Below, piece by piece: positions 20,185 through 30,565 of a DNA stretch of 64,000 bases. A model generated the notes under the pieces. It worked only from the letters and a program-made list of their open reading frames with translations. It made no database searches and had not been told where the DNA came from. Location of the stretch: positions 11,527,501 through 11,591,500 of the forward strand of contig CAJFCV020000005.1 in assembly GCA_904066235.2 (NCBI GenBank), read 5' to 3'. The DNA is from Bursaphelenchus xylophilus (lineage: Eukaryota > Nematoda > Chromadorea > Rhabditida > Aphelenchoididae). A program made the translations under genes and the position numbers. Position 1 is the first letter of the stretch. Each line of letters begins with the position of its first letter.

Positions 20185-20265
20185 TTGATATTTGGACTAT
20201 GCCCAAAGCGTGTGCCGATTTTAAAAAACACTGAGCGTCGCACTTGAAGTACTCCCGTTCCCATC
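20185..20265. repeat. family D fragment
   Basis: The end TGAGCGTCGCACTTGAAGTACTCC is preceded by TTGATATTTGGACTATGCCC, both typical of one terminus of family D. Confidence 0.55.
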
Positions 20266-20562
20266 ATCTATGCAAGAATAAGCAAACGTCCAAGTGTACA
20301 AACTCATACTAAATGGTTTTCATACGGAGTTAATAACTCGGTACGTGTAAAAAACTCCCCAGACGTCACAGAGGACGCTTAGAATTCTACGAACTTTTTG
20401 GAATCAGGCTCGTGTAAATTCTTATCAAACATTCTAGAGTGGAAGAATATCCAAGTGGACACACCGTACCACTTGGCCATAAACACTTCTGACTACGGTG
20501 TTACTTGTGCTCTGTGAACTTTTCTCACAGGAGAAGAACACTGAGTGCGACGCTCAGTTTTG

Positions 20563-20830
20563 GATGAAACTGCAAAGTTGTTGGAGCGATTTCTGCGACA
20601 TGCACTGTGCGAAAACAAGGGTTAACTTTGCACTGTGCAATAGTCTTTTTTTGAATGTCGCTTGCACCTTGACTTTTCCTGCACAGTGCAAGAGCAACAG
20701 CGCAATCACCAAAAGTCGCGCGACCACTTTCTGCTACCACTAGTCCTTCCAGAAAGTACGTAGACTTTTTTTCGGGCGCACAGTGCATTTTTATTTTCTT
20801 TGCACTGTGCAATTGTTGACGCGCAACCAA
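20563..20830. mobile_element. family C/B element with GCACNGTGC motifs
   Basis: Left CTGCAAAGTTGTTGGAGCGATTTC, then GACATGCACTGTGCGAAAAC, TTTGCACTGTGC, GCACAGTGCAAG and GCGCACAGTGCATTT, ending in TTTGCACTGTGCAATTG. A family A3 element follows within 25 bp. Confidence 0.7.
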
Positions 20831-20852
20831 ATTTCCGGCCGCTGCTTTACTA

Positions 20853-21006
20853 TCAGTCTGTCGGGAAAATAACGGCGGGTCGTCGCAGCAAAATCTCTCG
20901 CCTCGCCGCTATCGCGCACCAAATCTCCAGCTACGGCCGCCGTCGCAAAGCGATGATGGGCGATTTGGAGGCGCGACGATCCGCCGTTATTTTCCCGACA
21001 GACTGA
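20853..21006. mobile_element. family A3 MITE between GCACNGTGC blocks
   Basis: Perfect-looking ends TCAGTCTGTCGGGAAAATAA and its complement with TA on both sides, 154 bp. GCACNGTGC-bearing sequence lies on both sides (to 20830 and again 21040-21145). Confidence 0.9.
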
Positions 21007-21014
21007 TAGTCGTT

Positions 21015-21255
21015 CCAGAAAGTGCCAGGACTTTTTTGGCGGCGCACAGTGTACACTGAATTTTTGCCGCCAGCCACCATGGATTTTTGCCTTTGCGCAC
21101 CGTGCAAACCTCAAAAAAGCCGATTGCACTGTGCACATTTTTAAGCAAAGCCGCAGCGGCGCGGCTGAGAAAATCTTACGTCGCAGCGATATTTCAGTGA
21201 TGATATTGCGATTACAAGACACAACAAATCCGCATTATTTTCCCGACACTCTGAT
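21015..21255. repeat. GCACNGTGC block and a family A right end
   Basis: Begins TTCCAGAAAGTGCCAGGAC, carries GCGCACAGTG, GCGCACCGTGC and TTGCACTGTGCAC, and ends with an A2 right end (ATCCGCATTATTTTCCCGACACTCTGA) at about 21227-21253. Confidence 0.55.
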
Positions 21256-21339
21256 ACATTTATTTTGGGCCGATAATAACAAGTTTTGCAAGAAGAGCCG
21301 AGTGTCGCAAGTCATTCCTTTGTGAGTTTCTCTTCTTTG

Positions 21340-21660
21340 TCGCTGTAATGTTTCAACAGCCTTTTTTTGCACGCGCTCCATTTCACCACCGTTCCGGCCG
21401 CTTCGCTTCTCCGCTAATCGCCAGGAATAGGCCGAAAAGCCCGGTTCAATGTTTGCCTAATCCCGCAGCGACGTCCGCATTGCGTAAGCGCCATTCATTC
21501 CGACCGCACCGTCAACAGGAAGCGGGTATGCTATTTTGGGGCCGCGGCGTTACGGGCTTTTGTCAAAAAGCCTGACCAAAATTCGAGCGCGGCCTTGAAT
21601 TCACGCCGGCGGATTAGGCGCCAACTCCTCGCTGGGCCGCTTCCCGTACGTCACACACAC
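21340..21660. other. GC-rich island without recognisable gene
   Basis: GC content here is clearly higher than in the surroundings, with many CG dinucleotides. A plus-strand frame of 75 codons is open but shows no family signature. It may be a diverged exon, a promoter-like region or foreign DNA; I cannot choose. Confidence 0.3.
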
Positions 21661-21995
21661 AACATGTAGAGATCACTGAATGAAGCAGGTTATGTGACAA
21701 ACTTTACGACGGATATTGCAATGGTATTAACCATCAGGCGGATTAACCGGCCCAGGTTTGGAAAGTTCCCTCGCTTTTCGAGAAGTTGGTACGGTAGCCG
21801 GGCTTTTGATTAGAGGTTCTGAAGAATGTCGGATGTCACGTGATCTATGCGGAAAGCATGCACAATCCAACTATAGTAGAAAGTGTATTAAAATTATGTT
21901 TTTTTTTCAAGTTGAATGCAGCGATTTTCGATGATTTTTCAAGGCGAGAGACCACAGAATACCGAGCCAGTACGAGAGAAAATGGTTGCTGAGTA

Positions 21996-22254
21996 TAGAG
22001 TGGGGGATCTGATCCAGTGGCAAAAAACGTACCATTTCGTATCCGGGAAGTATCAAAAATGTGGCAAAATGCTTCCCTCTTCATGCAAAAAAACTTCATT
22101 TTGAAAAGCGCGCCCTTTTTCCTCACGAAAAGAGCGGGCGCGCTTTTGAAATCGGAGTTTTTCATTTGCATAGGGAAGCATTCTGCCACATTTTCGATAC
22201 TTCTCGGATTTAAAATGATGGGTTTTTTGCCACTGGATCGGGTCACTCACTGCA
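21996..22254. mobile_element. family E MITE
   Basis: Left GAGTGGGGGATCTGATCCAG, right CACTGGATCGGGTCACTCACTG. The arms pair over about 110 bp each, with an unpaired centre around 22110-22130. Confidence 0.85.
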
Positions 22255-22309
22255 TCAAACAAATTAGTACTGCATTTTTTGCAAGCAAAAGGGTTCGAAA
22301 TCCCGATTA

Positions 22310-22500
22310 GAATTACGATTTTTCCACTGTAATCTATGCAGTATGACAGGGATTTTGCCTTGTCAACCTTCTGGTACTGATAAGTACACAAATCCGTTGA
22401 ATTGATCCACCGCTTTCAAAGTTATGGGAGTTTGTCTTCAAAAAATGCTTTCTGAACCTTGAAAAAATGCCCGGTTAACCTTATGGTAAAAAATGTTCGC
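22310..22500. repeat. dispersed repeat, family G
   Basis: Shares ACGATTTTTCCACTGTAATCTA, CCACCGCTTTCAAAGTTATGGGAG and GCCCGGTTAACCTTATGGTAA with 25060-25430 and 56445-56860. No ends or coding function can be defined. The frame that is open in the 25-kb copy is not conserved in the others. Confidence 0.6.
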
Positions 22501-23090
22501 CTACTTTCTAGGCCTCAAAGACCGTTGAATCTCAGCTGCGCTTATAAAGCAAAATCTAAAATTTTCTAAAAAAATTTTTTTTGTTTGGCTCTTTCCTGTG
22601 AGCATTCCATTATACATCCGCCTTGCTTGCTGGGGAAAATGTATTATCACAGGGATTAGCAACGATACACTTTCATCAAAACATTGGCCTCTTTATCGAG
22701 CACACTCCGCTATTTTTATCATCTGTTTTTGATTGAAAATTAAATTTTTCTCACCTCTCAGTTATTCCTTGCAAAAAAACATTTGTTTTACATTTTCACA
22801 TATTGTTCTACCCCTATAAACTACATGTCTTAAAAAATTAGAAATAATGAATATTTCGACATTGCAAGATTAGCGGTAGTTATAGTTTATCTTGAGAATG
22901 TTTTCAGTGACAGCTGATTCTAAATATTACAATATCTTGGGTTTTTTTAAGTGTAGTTTTGGTGCAATTGTGGGGAATTGCACGCTGTAGTCATTAACAA
23001 TTCATAAAAGTTGCCTTTCTGCTTTTAATTTTTTAATTTTTTATTTGCTTACTTTACTCTTACATAAGAATACAATATTATGTAATATCT
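22501..23090. other. unassigned AT-rich spacer
   Basis: No gene, element or tandem repeat seen. Confidence 0.35.
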
Positions 23091-23091
23091 A

Positions 23092-23737
23092 TTTTCATAA
23101 AGTGCGTACACTTTTTGTCGCAAATTTTTTGCACTGTGCACTTCGATTTTTTGCACTGTGCAATAGAAAATCGCCGCGACTTTTTTCAACTACGTCGCTG
23201 CGATTTTTTTTCGCGCGACAATTGATTGCACGGTTTAAAAAGAGTTGGTCGCTGCGACACTTCCAATCGCGCAATGGCTGAAAATGCACAGTGCAAAATG
23301 GTCGAAAAGCCCGCACAGTGCAAAAAGAGAAAAAAAAAAACGCACGGTGCGCCGCGACAAAGGTCTCTGCACTTTTGAAAAAATCGTAATGTTTTTGCAT
23401 GGACACTTGTCGCGCCCCGCACCGTGCACAAAAAAACCCCCCGATTTTGCACTGTGCACTCCACCTTTTCTTTGGTTTTCGCACTGTGCATTTAAAGCAT
23501 CGCTGCGACGGCGCCAAAAATTCACACAGTGCAAACGACTTTTTTGATGTTTGCACGGTGCAAAAAGAAAAATGCACTGTGCAATGGCGACGAGCGTGGG
23601 AAAAAGTTCAAAATGCACTGTGCGAAAACGGAAAAAGAAAAATGCACTGTGCGTTGGCGACAAGCGTGGGAAAAAGTTCGAAATGCACTGTGCAAATGCG
23701 AAAAAATACCTATTAACTTTATGAAAATATATACTTC
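23092..23737. mobile_element. family B element with a long GCACNGTGC array
   Basis: Left end TATTTTCATAAAGTGCGTACAC, right end AACTTTATGAAAATATA. About 15-20 GCAC-N-GTGC motifs lie between them, in all four forms. Near the right end a sub-unit (AAAAAGTTC.AAATGCACTGTGC.AA....GAAAAA..AAATGCACTGTGC..TGGCGAC.AGCGTGGG) is repeated at least twice in tandem. Confidence 0.78.
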
Positions 23738-24130
23738 TACAATATCTAAAAAGTGGACAAATTCTACCGCATCGTATTTTAACAATCCTACAGTATCTTA
23801 ATGACATTATAAGACTCCTTAAACCCTTCGAAAATGCATCTAACCATGCGAAATTTCACGTACCAAAAGTCAAAATTTTCCGTATGCCACGTGCACTTTT
23901 CAAAATGAAATTTCTTTGTCCGAGGATAAGCGTATTGGCTCTAGCGGGCTTTGGGCTTGGCTCTCTGGGCTTTGGATTAGCATAAAGTAGCTTGATGAAC
24001 CACTGGTCATTAATTTCACATGGCCGCCGAAGACGTCTAATCGCATGTGGGGGGATAACGCGGATAAAAGTGCATTATGACTTACAGGAAAAGGGTCCAA
24101 AATGCGACGCATGCGAAGAGCTTGGAAAAT
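23738..24130. other. unassigned; no supported gene
   Basis: No recognised structure. Confidence 0.3.
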
Positions 24131-24422
24131 CAGTCTGTCGGGAAAATAATGTGGATTTGTCGCGGTAAATTTGTCGCCACTACGCGTTAGCAAATGAAAT
24201 CTCAAGCAAGCCATGCGATATGGTGGGATTTCAAATTCCACATTATTTTCACGACAGAGGCGTATATCAGTGAGTTCCTAACAGTCTGTCGGGAAAATGA
24301 TGTGGATTTGTAGGTGCAAAATTTGTTGTCTCTCAAATCTCCAAGCGCAACAAGCCATCGCAAAGCGATGATTGGCGACTTCGAAGACGGGCCAAATCCA
24401 CATAATTTTCCCGACAGACTGA
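24130..24422. mobile_element. two family A2 MITEs in a row
   Basis: First copy 24130-24257 (TCAGTCTGTCGGGAAAATAATG, right end CATTATTTTCACGACAGA). Second copy about 24282-24422 (CAGTCTGTCGGGAAAATGATG .. CATAATTTTCCCGACAGACTGA). Sub-terminal GTGGATTTGT identifies the A2 type in both. Confidence 0.8.
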
Positions 24423-24559
24423 TGGAATAGTAAGCCTACCCCAAGCGCTGTGCATTGACTTTTTTTGATCGCTTCGTCTCCAACATGAGCACATCATTTT
24501 TATTTTCAAAAAAAAACATTTGTTTGATTTGTCATGTTGAAAATTAAAAACATTTACAT

Positions 24560-24885
24560 CATGTTTCAAGCCATGAAACTAATATTTATAAACGTTTGGA
24601 GGGCCGTCACTTTGTCGGAATTTGCATGTGAGCTGCGCTTGGACGGCTTTATAAGATGGCTGATGTCGGGCTGTGGATCAGAAGTGAGAGGGGCGAGCGT
24701 GATTTGATCGTGGTCTTTGAGACGTCATTTTTGAGTGTTTGTGGTCATGACGTCTTTTGTAAGTCCTTACAAGTCTTTTATACTATTGTATTTTTATAAA
24801 GTGCGTAGACTTTGTTGCCTTTTGTCACACAGAGTGAATTTTGCCTTTTTTACTTCTTTGTCGCTCACGCACCGTGCATTTTGCT
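24560..24885. other. unassigned, with a family B end
   Basis: A B end (TATTTTTATAAAGTGCGTAGAC) lies at about 24787-24808 and CACGCACCGTGCATTTTGC at about 24866. The remainder shows nothing. Confidence 0.4.
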
Positions 24886-24889
24886 GTAT

Positions 24890-24960
24890 TAGGTTGGCAA
24901 CAAAGTTAAACAAAATTTTTGACTGCTTTTCTTTTTGCCACAACGTTTAAAAGCTTGACA
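24890..24960. mobile_element. mariner-type terminal fragment
   Basis: TTAGGTTGGCAACAAAGTTA preceded by TA is a typical mariner left end and differs from the ends of the long palindrome at 11265. No right end or transposase is found in the following kilobase. Confidence 0.55.
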
Positions 24961-25059
24961 GTCAACAACTATAATACCCACTATTAGCAACTACAATACA
25001 AGCCTTATCATATGAATGTGCAGTCGCGACTCTTGCAGGCAGCCCGCGTTTACCGACAG

Positions 25060-25430
25060 GAATTACAATTTTTCTACCGTAATCTACGCGGTGTGATGGA
25101 TATTTTGCATTGGCAGCATCCTAATGCAGATAGGTATATATATGAATCTGTTGAATTCATGCACCGCTTTCAAAGTTACAGGAGTTTGTTTTTAAAACAA
25201 TATTTCTAGACCTTTTAAAGATGCCGGGTTAACCTTATCATAACTATTCAAGCCACTTATACACCTGTAAACCTAACTTGCAACATCTAACAGCCAAACT
25301 GATCGTACTTCCTGTTGCAGGCAAATGTTGGCTGATAACCCAAACATTTCCGCAGAATCTCCGTGGTTCTTCTATTTAGCTGTCCGCAAAGGATTTCCCG
25401 CAAGTGTGAGCCCGCCGAAACTGCAGTGGC
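25060..25430. repeat. dispersed repeat, family G (longest copy)
   Basis: Contains the ATTTTTCTACCGTAATCTACGC, CACCGCTTTCAAAGTTACAGG, CGGGTTAACCTTATCATAACTATTCAAG and CTTCCTGTTGCAGGCAAATGTTGGCTGAT blocks found in the same order at 56445-56860. A minus/plus comparison gives no conserved frame. Confidence 0.6.
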
Positions 25431-25499
25431 GTAGTTGGAAACTGCTTTCTTCATATAGTGCAGGGTTCAAAAGCAGCCAAAAAAATATTTTTGAAACCA

Positions 25500-25653
25500 G
25501 GCTGTCGGAAAAATATTAGTAACGACGTCACAGCGCCAGTCGCGTTGCTGAAGCAAGAAGCAATTTGATTTGTCCGCGACACAACTCATTTTCTCGCCGG
25601 CCCTGCGATTTTCGATGCGACAGAGTGCTCATTATTTTCCCGACACGCCTATG
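25500..25653. mobile_element. family A1 MITE, diverged left end
   Basis: Left GGCTGTCGGAAAAATATTAG, right GTGCTCATTATTTTCCCGACACGCC; interior GTTGCTGAAGCAAGAAGCAATTTG is standard A1. Confidence 0.75.
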
Positions 25654-26004
25654 GCGTATATAGTAGAAGAAATCGCCTTGTGAAGAAATTGCAAGGCCAC
25701 AAAGTTTCTGGATCTCTGATCTCAGCTCTCTAATGTTCCCTTTGTACGTTGTGTAGTGTTGAATTCGCCGAGAGTTACATAATGTATGCACAGCCGATAA
25801 AAAATTGATTTTTTTTGTGAATTTTGACGCACGAGGGCTTTGTGCAAGACTTGATGGAGGTACAGCAAACATAGGCAAATGGACTTGTTTCTCGTTTTGG
25901 GACTTGTGTGAGGTGTGCTATTTTTATGATCGGACAAATTGTAGTCTACCGGGAAGTAGGCTGCAATTTATACTGCAGGCAACGGTATTCCTTCGCTATG
26001 TCGG

Positions 26005-26168
26005 GAATGTCGGGAAAGTAATGTGGATTTGTCGCAGCGAAAAGCAGTAAAGATCTCAGCTTCTTGTAGTCGAAAGTGAGATCTCTAATCCTCTCTGCCG
26101 GGGCTAGCCGGCGCAACTTGATACAGGGCGATTCCAAGGCGCGATCAACATTATTTTCCGACAGACTA
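26005..26168. mobile_element. family A2 MITE, diverged
   Basis: Left ATGTCGGGAAAGTAATGTGGATTTGTCGC, right CAACATTATTTTCCGACAGACTAA before TA. Confidence 0.7.
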
Positions 26169-26311
26169 ATACATAAATTTGCCAAGAAATGTACATAATA
26201 TTACCGCCATGTCAGTGATTGATAAAATTTTCCCTTTTTGCAGCCGGCTCTCGGGGCTTTTTTAAATCTGCTCACAAGGGAAATTACATTTTTCATAGAC
26301 GGACTTGGGCT

Positions 26312-26395
26312 AAGGTAGTACAGCCCCCCCCCAGTCCAGTTTAGCCCCCCATGACCCAGTACAACCCCCCTTGTCCATTCTGAACCCCTTAATTT
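26312..26395. repeat. C-rich degenerate tandem repeat
   Basis: Four to five units resembling AGT.CAGC.CCCCCC. with poly-C runs of 4-9. A similar A/C-rich unit does not occur elsewhere in the window. Confidence 0.55.
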
Positions 26396-26518
26396 ATTTC
26401 AAAGAATTAATCCAAGGGCCGAACTACCGAAGCCCCGACGGACTTTAGAACCGGACGAAGTAGGTTTCAAACGTTAAGCCTCTGTGATCATAAAACTGAT
26501 TTCCAAACGTGTTTATGC

Positions 26519-26600
26519 GGCTTCTCGGCCGAGAAAATCGACCGCGAAGTTTCCGCGCAAAAAACAAGCGCACTGACCACTCGGCCACAACTGCAGGTGA
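26519..26600 (-). repeat. tRNA-like 5' fragment and TCTCGGCCGAG block
   Basis: On the minus strand, GTTGTGGCCGAGTGGTCAGTG (about 26572-26592) repeats the A-box-like string seen at 9104-9124. It is followed by a GCGGTCGATTTTCTCGGCCGAG block, which recurs in the opposite orientation at about 27089-27115. No B box follows, so this is not a complete tRNA. It could be the head of a tRNA-derived SINE. Confidence 0.4.
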
Positions 26601-26604
26601 AGTA

Positions 26605-26852
26605 CAGTGGCGGACCTGATCCATTGGCCAAAAACTTATCATTTTGCATCCGGGAAGTAAAATGCAGCAAAATACCTCCCTCTCCAAGTGAAAAAACCTC
26701 GATTTCAAAAGCGCCCATTCTTTTTGTGAGAGAAAGGGCGCGCAGTTCAAAACAGAGTTTTTTAAGTTGGAGAGGGAGGCATTTTGCCACATTTTTGATA
26801 CTTCCCGGATGCAAAATAATACGTTTTTTGCCACTGGATCAGGTCCGTCACT
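26605..26852. mobile_element. family E MITE
   Basis: CAGTGGCGGACCTGATCCATTGG left, CACTGGATCAGGTCCGTCACTA right, TA before the left end. Arms pair with GGAAGTAAAATGCAGCAAAA on the left, where a short deletion removed ATCAAAAATGTG. Confidence 0.88.
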
Positions 26853-26907
26853 ATAGCAACAAATCTACAAAAAAGCTTGGAGTTTCTGCCAATTTCCGAC
26901 TACTAGC

Positions 26908-27026
26908 CAGAGGGCCCTTCAAAACGAAGTTTTTTCACTTGGAGAGGGAGGCATTTTGCCACATTTTTGATACTTCCCGGATGCAAAATGGTACGTTTTT
27001 TGCCACCAAATCAGGTCCCCCACTCT
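26908..27026. mobile_element. family E, right half only
   Basis: Starts CCCTTCAAAACGAAG at the centre of the family E palindrome and runs to the right end CAGGTCCCCCACT. The left half is absent, as in the opposite half-copy at 12249. Confidence 0.82.
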
Positions 27027-27039
27027 ATGTAGATATTAT

Positions 27040-27764
27040 AATTTTTACTATGCTCTTTTTTTTGAGGGGGCTATTCGCTCATTTCGGCTAAACTTTGCGG
27101 TCGATTTTCTCGGCCGAGCCCGGACGAAAGCTGTGCGACTTTCGGCCGGGCCAACATAACACTATCTAGCTCTCGGCACACCACGAAAAAGTTGGCCACG
27201 GCCCAGCATTTTTCAACAATTCCAGAGCCCGGCTCGCTTGCATGACTAACCGCTCGAAACCTTATCCCCGAACCCACTCTCACTCGTTGAACTCTTACTC
27301 GCGCTCTTCGAAGATTGCCCATAAAAAACCGAGTTGAGATTATTTGAGTAGTTTCTTGAACTCCTCTTCCATTCTGCAAACGGTTTATTTACCCGTCTAT
27401 CGTATCCGCCGCAATCTTTGAGAGGTTAAAAAAAGCAACCATTGAAAGTAATGCATACATATCAGAGTAGATATATTTGTGCAGTGTTTGAAGTTTTGAT
27501 CGATTGAATTTCGCAAGTTACGGCGCATTTCAATATGGAATATTTGGAATATACATACTAATGTCTCTTGTAAAATTGCTTTCGTTGAAAACAGGGTGCT
27601 TTTGACTTGTGATCTGGTCTGTTTTTTCGACTTTTTGAGAGAAAAAGAAGCACAGCTTTGTGTTGTGCACAAATTCGAATTTGGTTTTTTACACGGGGAA
27701 GTAGCCGGCCTGAGGCAAGCGTTGTAGGTTTTTTACAAACTAGAATCACCGTACTTGGGAAGTA
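27040..27764. other. unassigned; no supported gene
   Basis: A minus-strand frame of about 100 codons (27071-27379) rich in Arg/Val/Ser repeats (R-V-R-V-Q-R-V-R-V) is open, but no family is recognised. Its left part overlaps the inverted TCTCGGCCGAG block. Confidence 0.3.
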
Positions 27765-28203
27765 TCCCAAATGCGACGTTCAAATTTTGATGAAACTTGA
27801 CACATATTTGGAATAATTTTTTCTTAAAATATGTGCGGAAATCCTAGCTCGCGCTTCGCAGAAACAACCGAGATTTTTAGATCGAAACTCGGCCAAAATT
27901 TAGGACTTTTTGCCGAATTTCGGCACGAAAAGTTTCATGCCTATTTCTACCGTGAAGGATAATGTTTCTACAAAAAATCAAATTTTTCCGCACGAAACTC
28001 CCAAAGTAATGGCCAAAAAGCGCTTTTCTCTCTGACCGCTCTCCACGTTTAGCGTGCTCTCTCGGCGGCATAAATCGTCCGATATCTCCGCGGCGCCCGC
28101 AAAGCACGAGCTAAAACGTTTAGGAATTGACATCTGGTCCATACCCGACGTGTGTGCAAAATTTAAAGAAAATCTGAGCGTCGCACTTGGGGTACTTTAA
28201 TAG
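27765..28203 (-). mobile_element. family D element
   Basis: Nearly complete, in reverse orientation: AAATGCGACGTTCAAATTTTGATG at one side and AAAATCTGAGCGTCGCACTTGG on the other. The GAGCTCGCGCTT.GCAGAAAC, CCGAATTTCGGCACGAAAAG and GACCGCTCTCCACGTTTAGC blocks are all present. Confidence 0.82.
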
Positions 28204-28204
28204 G

Positions 28205-28565
28205 TTTTTGCCACTGTAAGCCAAATGCGACGTTCAAAATTTGACGAAACTTGGCACAAATTTGGAATAATTTCCTCTGACGAGGGCTCGGGAAAAACTT
28301 GTCCCCTGATTTTTTCTTTCAACATGTACCACATGAAACAGCGTAAAAAAAGCCTAGAATTATTCTTAATTAGCTTCTAAGGTTATCTTATGTGCTGTCT
28401 AGCGGGCAAAAAGTTGCCGTGGAGCGCTTTGCAGAAGCGACCGAAATTTCTAGGCCTGCAATTGGAACGATGCCCCAGTTTTTTGAGAACTTTGCTATAA
28501 ATAGTTTGACTTTGCCATGAAAAGTTTTTTTACTTCTTCCTACCGTAGAGGGTAATGTTTACACA
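28205..28565 (-). mobile_element. family D element, second partial copy
   Basis: Restarts with AAATGCGACGTTCAAAATTTGACG directly after the previous copy. It then follows the family with insertions up to TACCGTAGAGGGTAATGTTTACAC, where it stops. A family A right end follows (28596-28618). Confidence 0.65.
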
Positions 28566-28678
28566 GGCGATGCGACTTGCTGTGCGTCAAAGGGCACATT
28601 ATTTTCCCGACAGACTGATATGGTCCAAAAAACAGTTGTTCGCAAAACGAATGCTTCCAACTTTTCACAATGCCTTGT

Positions 28679-28950
28679 CAGAGTACACGCAGATCCTGCA
28701 AACAGAACTTGAATTGAATCTTATTTTTCCCATGAAAAACTTTATAAGTTTGTCGGGAAAATAACTGTGGATTTGTCGCAAAAAAATACCTCTCCTCGTC
28801 GCAGTCACGGTCCAAATCTTTAGCTATCCGTTGCAAAAAATGATTTGTGATTTCAAGGCGCGATATATCCACATTATTTTCCCGACAAACTTATCATGGG
28901 AAAAATAAGATTCCCTTCAAATTCTGTTTGCAGGATTTGCGTGTACTCTG
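28679..28950. mobile_element. family A2-type MITE at the centre of an inverted flank duplication
   Basis: The MITE (about 28744-28894) has ends ATAAGTTTGTCGGGAAAATAAC and TTATTTTCCCGACAAACTTAT. Outside it, 28679-28734 and 28895-28950 are inverted copies of the same 56-bp sequence (CAGAGTACACGCA..TCCTGCAAACAGAA..) with a few mismatches. The left side has nine extra bases next to the MITE. Confidence 0.85.
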
Positions 28951-28984
28951 AAAAGTACCTTTATTATCCAGTTTTTTGATGTTT

Positions 28985-29290
28985 TTAAGCTAGTCTGTCA
29001 AGCTCCAGAATGTTTGCATTGCAACAACTTGGTTTGTTTAGGATACTCCGTGGACCAGCAGCCTTCTTCTGTGTGCCTTTTCCATCCGCAATAATAAATC
29101 TCTGCCCTTCACGAAGACCGCTCGCACTTCGGTTGTATTGCGCAACGAGACCAGAGGGGCAGTTGGAAAGGGCCGATGGCGTCACGTCATCGAACACCGC
29201 GTACAAAACCCGTGTCGCCGCCACCAGTGTACAAACTACGGCCGGTTGCGGAGAGTAGTGGGAGTGGGGTTGTAAACAACCCAGGAAAAG
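28985..29290 (-). other. unassigned minus-strand open frame of ~95 codons
   Basis: From about 29290 to the stop at 28985 one minus-strand frame stays open. It contains L-Y-A-V-F-D-D-V-T-P-S-A-L-S and G-K-G-T-Q-K-K-A-A-G-P, and no known repeat underlies it. No family is recognised. A weak case for an orphan exon; it could equally be chance in a CG-rich patch. Confidence 0.25.
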
Positions 29291-29464
29291 TTACTTTTTT
29301 CCCTCGAGTTGGCTGACTTTTTGGGTGCTCCTTAAGCTGAGAGGGTGGAAAGGGCGAAAATTTTGTGGGGGTGTGGAGGATTGGAGATATCAAACGTGTT
29401 TACGCACGGCTAGCGTCTTTGGGCGACCTGTGAAGTCGTTGAAGAGGAATGTTTTGAAAAAATC

Positions 29465-29617
29465 TGTCTGTCGGGAAAATAATGAGCGCAATGCCGCTGC
29501 GCCAATTTCATCGCTAAAGCGAAAGGCAATTTGATTTTATCGCAACACAATTCATTTTTTCGGCGGCGCTGCGATATTCGATGCGACAGAGTGCTCGTTA
29601 TTTTCCCGGCAGACTGA
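29465..29617. mobile_element. family A1 MITE
   Basis: Left CTGTCTGTCGGGAAAATAATGAGCGC, right GTGCTCGTTATTTTCCCGGCAGACTGA before TA. Confidence 0.85.
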
Positions 29618-29683
29618 TAATGGGGCCGCGAAAGTCCTGGGAATTTTCTGCGACTCTGCACTGCGTATTTTGTCCGGTAATTA

Positions 29684-29836
29684 TCAGTCTGTCGGGAAAA
29701 TAACGGCGGATCATTGCGCCTCTGAATCGCCCATCATCGCTTTGCGACTGCAAGCAGCGGCTTGGGATTTGGTGCGCGATAGCGGCGAGGCGAGACATTT
29801 TGCTGCAACGATCCGCCGTTATTTTCCCGACAGACT
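29684..29836. mobile_element. family A3 MITE
   Basis: TCAGTCTGTCGGGAAAATAA left after TA; TTATTTTCCCGACAGACTA right. GCACTGCG and TTCTGCACTGTGCATT lie just outside on the two sides, so it again sits within GCACNGTGC sequence. Confidence 0.88.
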
Positions 29837-29884
29837 ACGTCGTTTCTCTTCGAAAAACCCATTCTGCACTGTGCATTCGGAGAA

Positions 29885-30121
29885 AGTGGGGGACCTGATC
29901 CAGTGGCAAAAAACGCATCATTTTGCATCCGGGAAGTATCAAAAATATGGGAAAATGCTTCCCTCTCCAAGTGAAAAAACTCCGATTTCAAAAGCGCGTC
30001 CGCTCTTTTTTCCCTTCAAACCGAAGTTTTTTCACTTGGAGAGGGAAGCTTTTTGCCACATTTTTGATACTTCCCAGATACAAGATGATACGTTTTTTGC
30101 CTCTGGATTAGGTCCCCCACT
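29885..30121. mobile_element. family E MITE
   Basis: AGTGGGGGACCTGATCCAG left; GGTCCCCCACTG right. The outermost left bases have merged with upstream sequence. The arms are otherwise nearly complementary. Confidence 0.88.
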
Positions 30122-30124
30122 GTA

Positions 30125-30565
30125 AAAAGCAATTTCGTTTTTCCTTGCGACAATTTAACGTGGCGTACGCACAGCGTTCCGAGCCTTTTTCGCCGCCGAT
30201 CAATGTCCAAGAAATGAAAAAATAAAAAGTGGCTATTACATTTTTATACGTACACGACTAGCCGTACGATGTCGAGGTCAACGCAGAATTTTCGGCCACT
30301 CCATATTCTCGTATGTATAACAAACTGGCGCTTTCTCCGTTCCCAAATTTTTGCATAAACTGTCTTCCTATCATGACGGACAGCGGCCGCTGAAGAGACC
30401 CTAGAAATGACCAAATTCCGAGAAGCGCCGTGATCTATGGGCAACAAAAACTGTTACAATTCGCACTACGAAACGAGAACATTTTAAGATCGGACTGTTG
30501 GGCGAGGGGGCGAGGGTGTAATGAAAGAGTAATTAGTGAACTTTCAACTGCAAGAATGTTAATGC
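30125..30565. other. unassigned; no supported gene
   Basis: No repeat element or gene signature found. Confidence 0.3.

Noticed and set aside
25012..25209. A coding exon (65 codons, plus strand)
   Set aside because: The sequence belongs to a dispersed repeat also found at 22310-22500 and 56445-56860, where the frame is broken.
26445..27091. Several frames of 108-164 codons
   Set aside because: They read through one complete and one half family E element; near-identical peptides appear at every other E copy.
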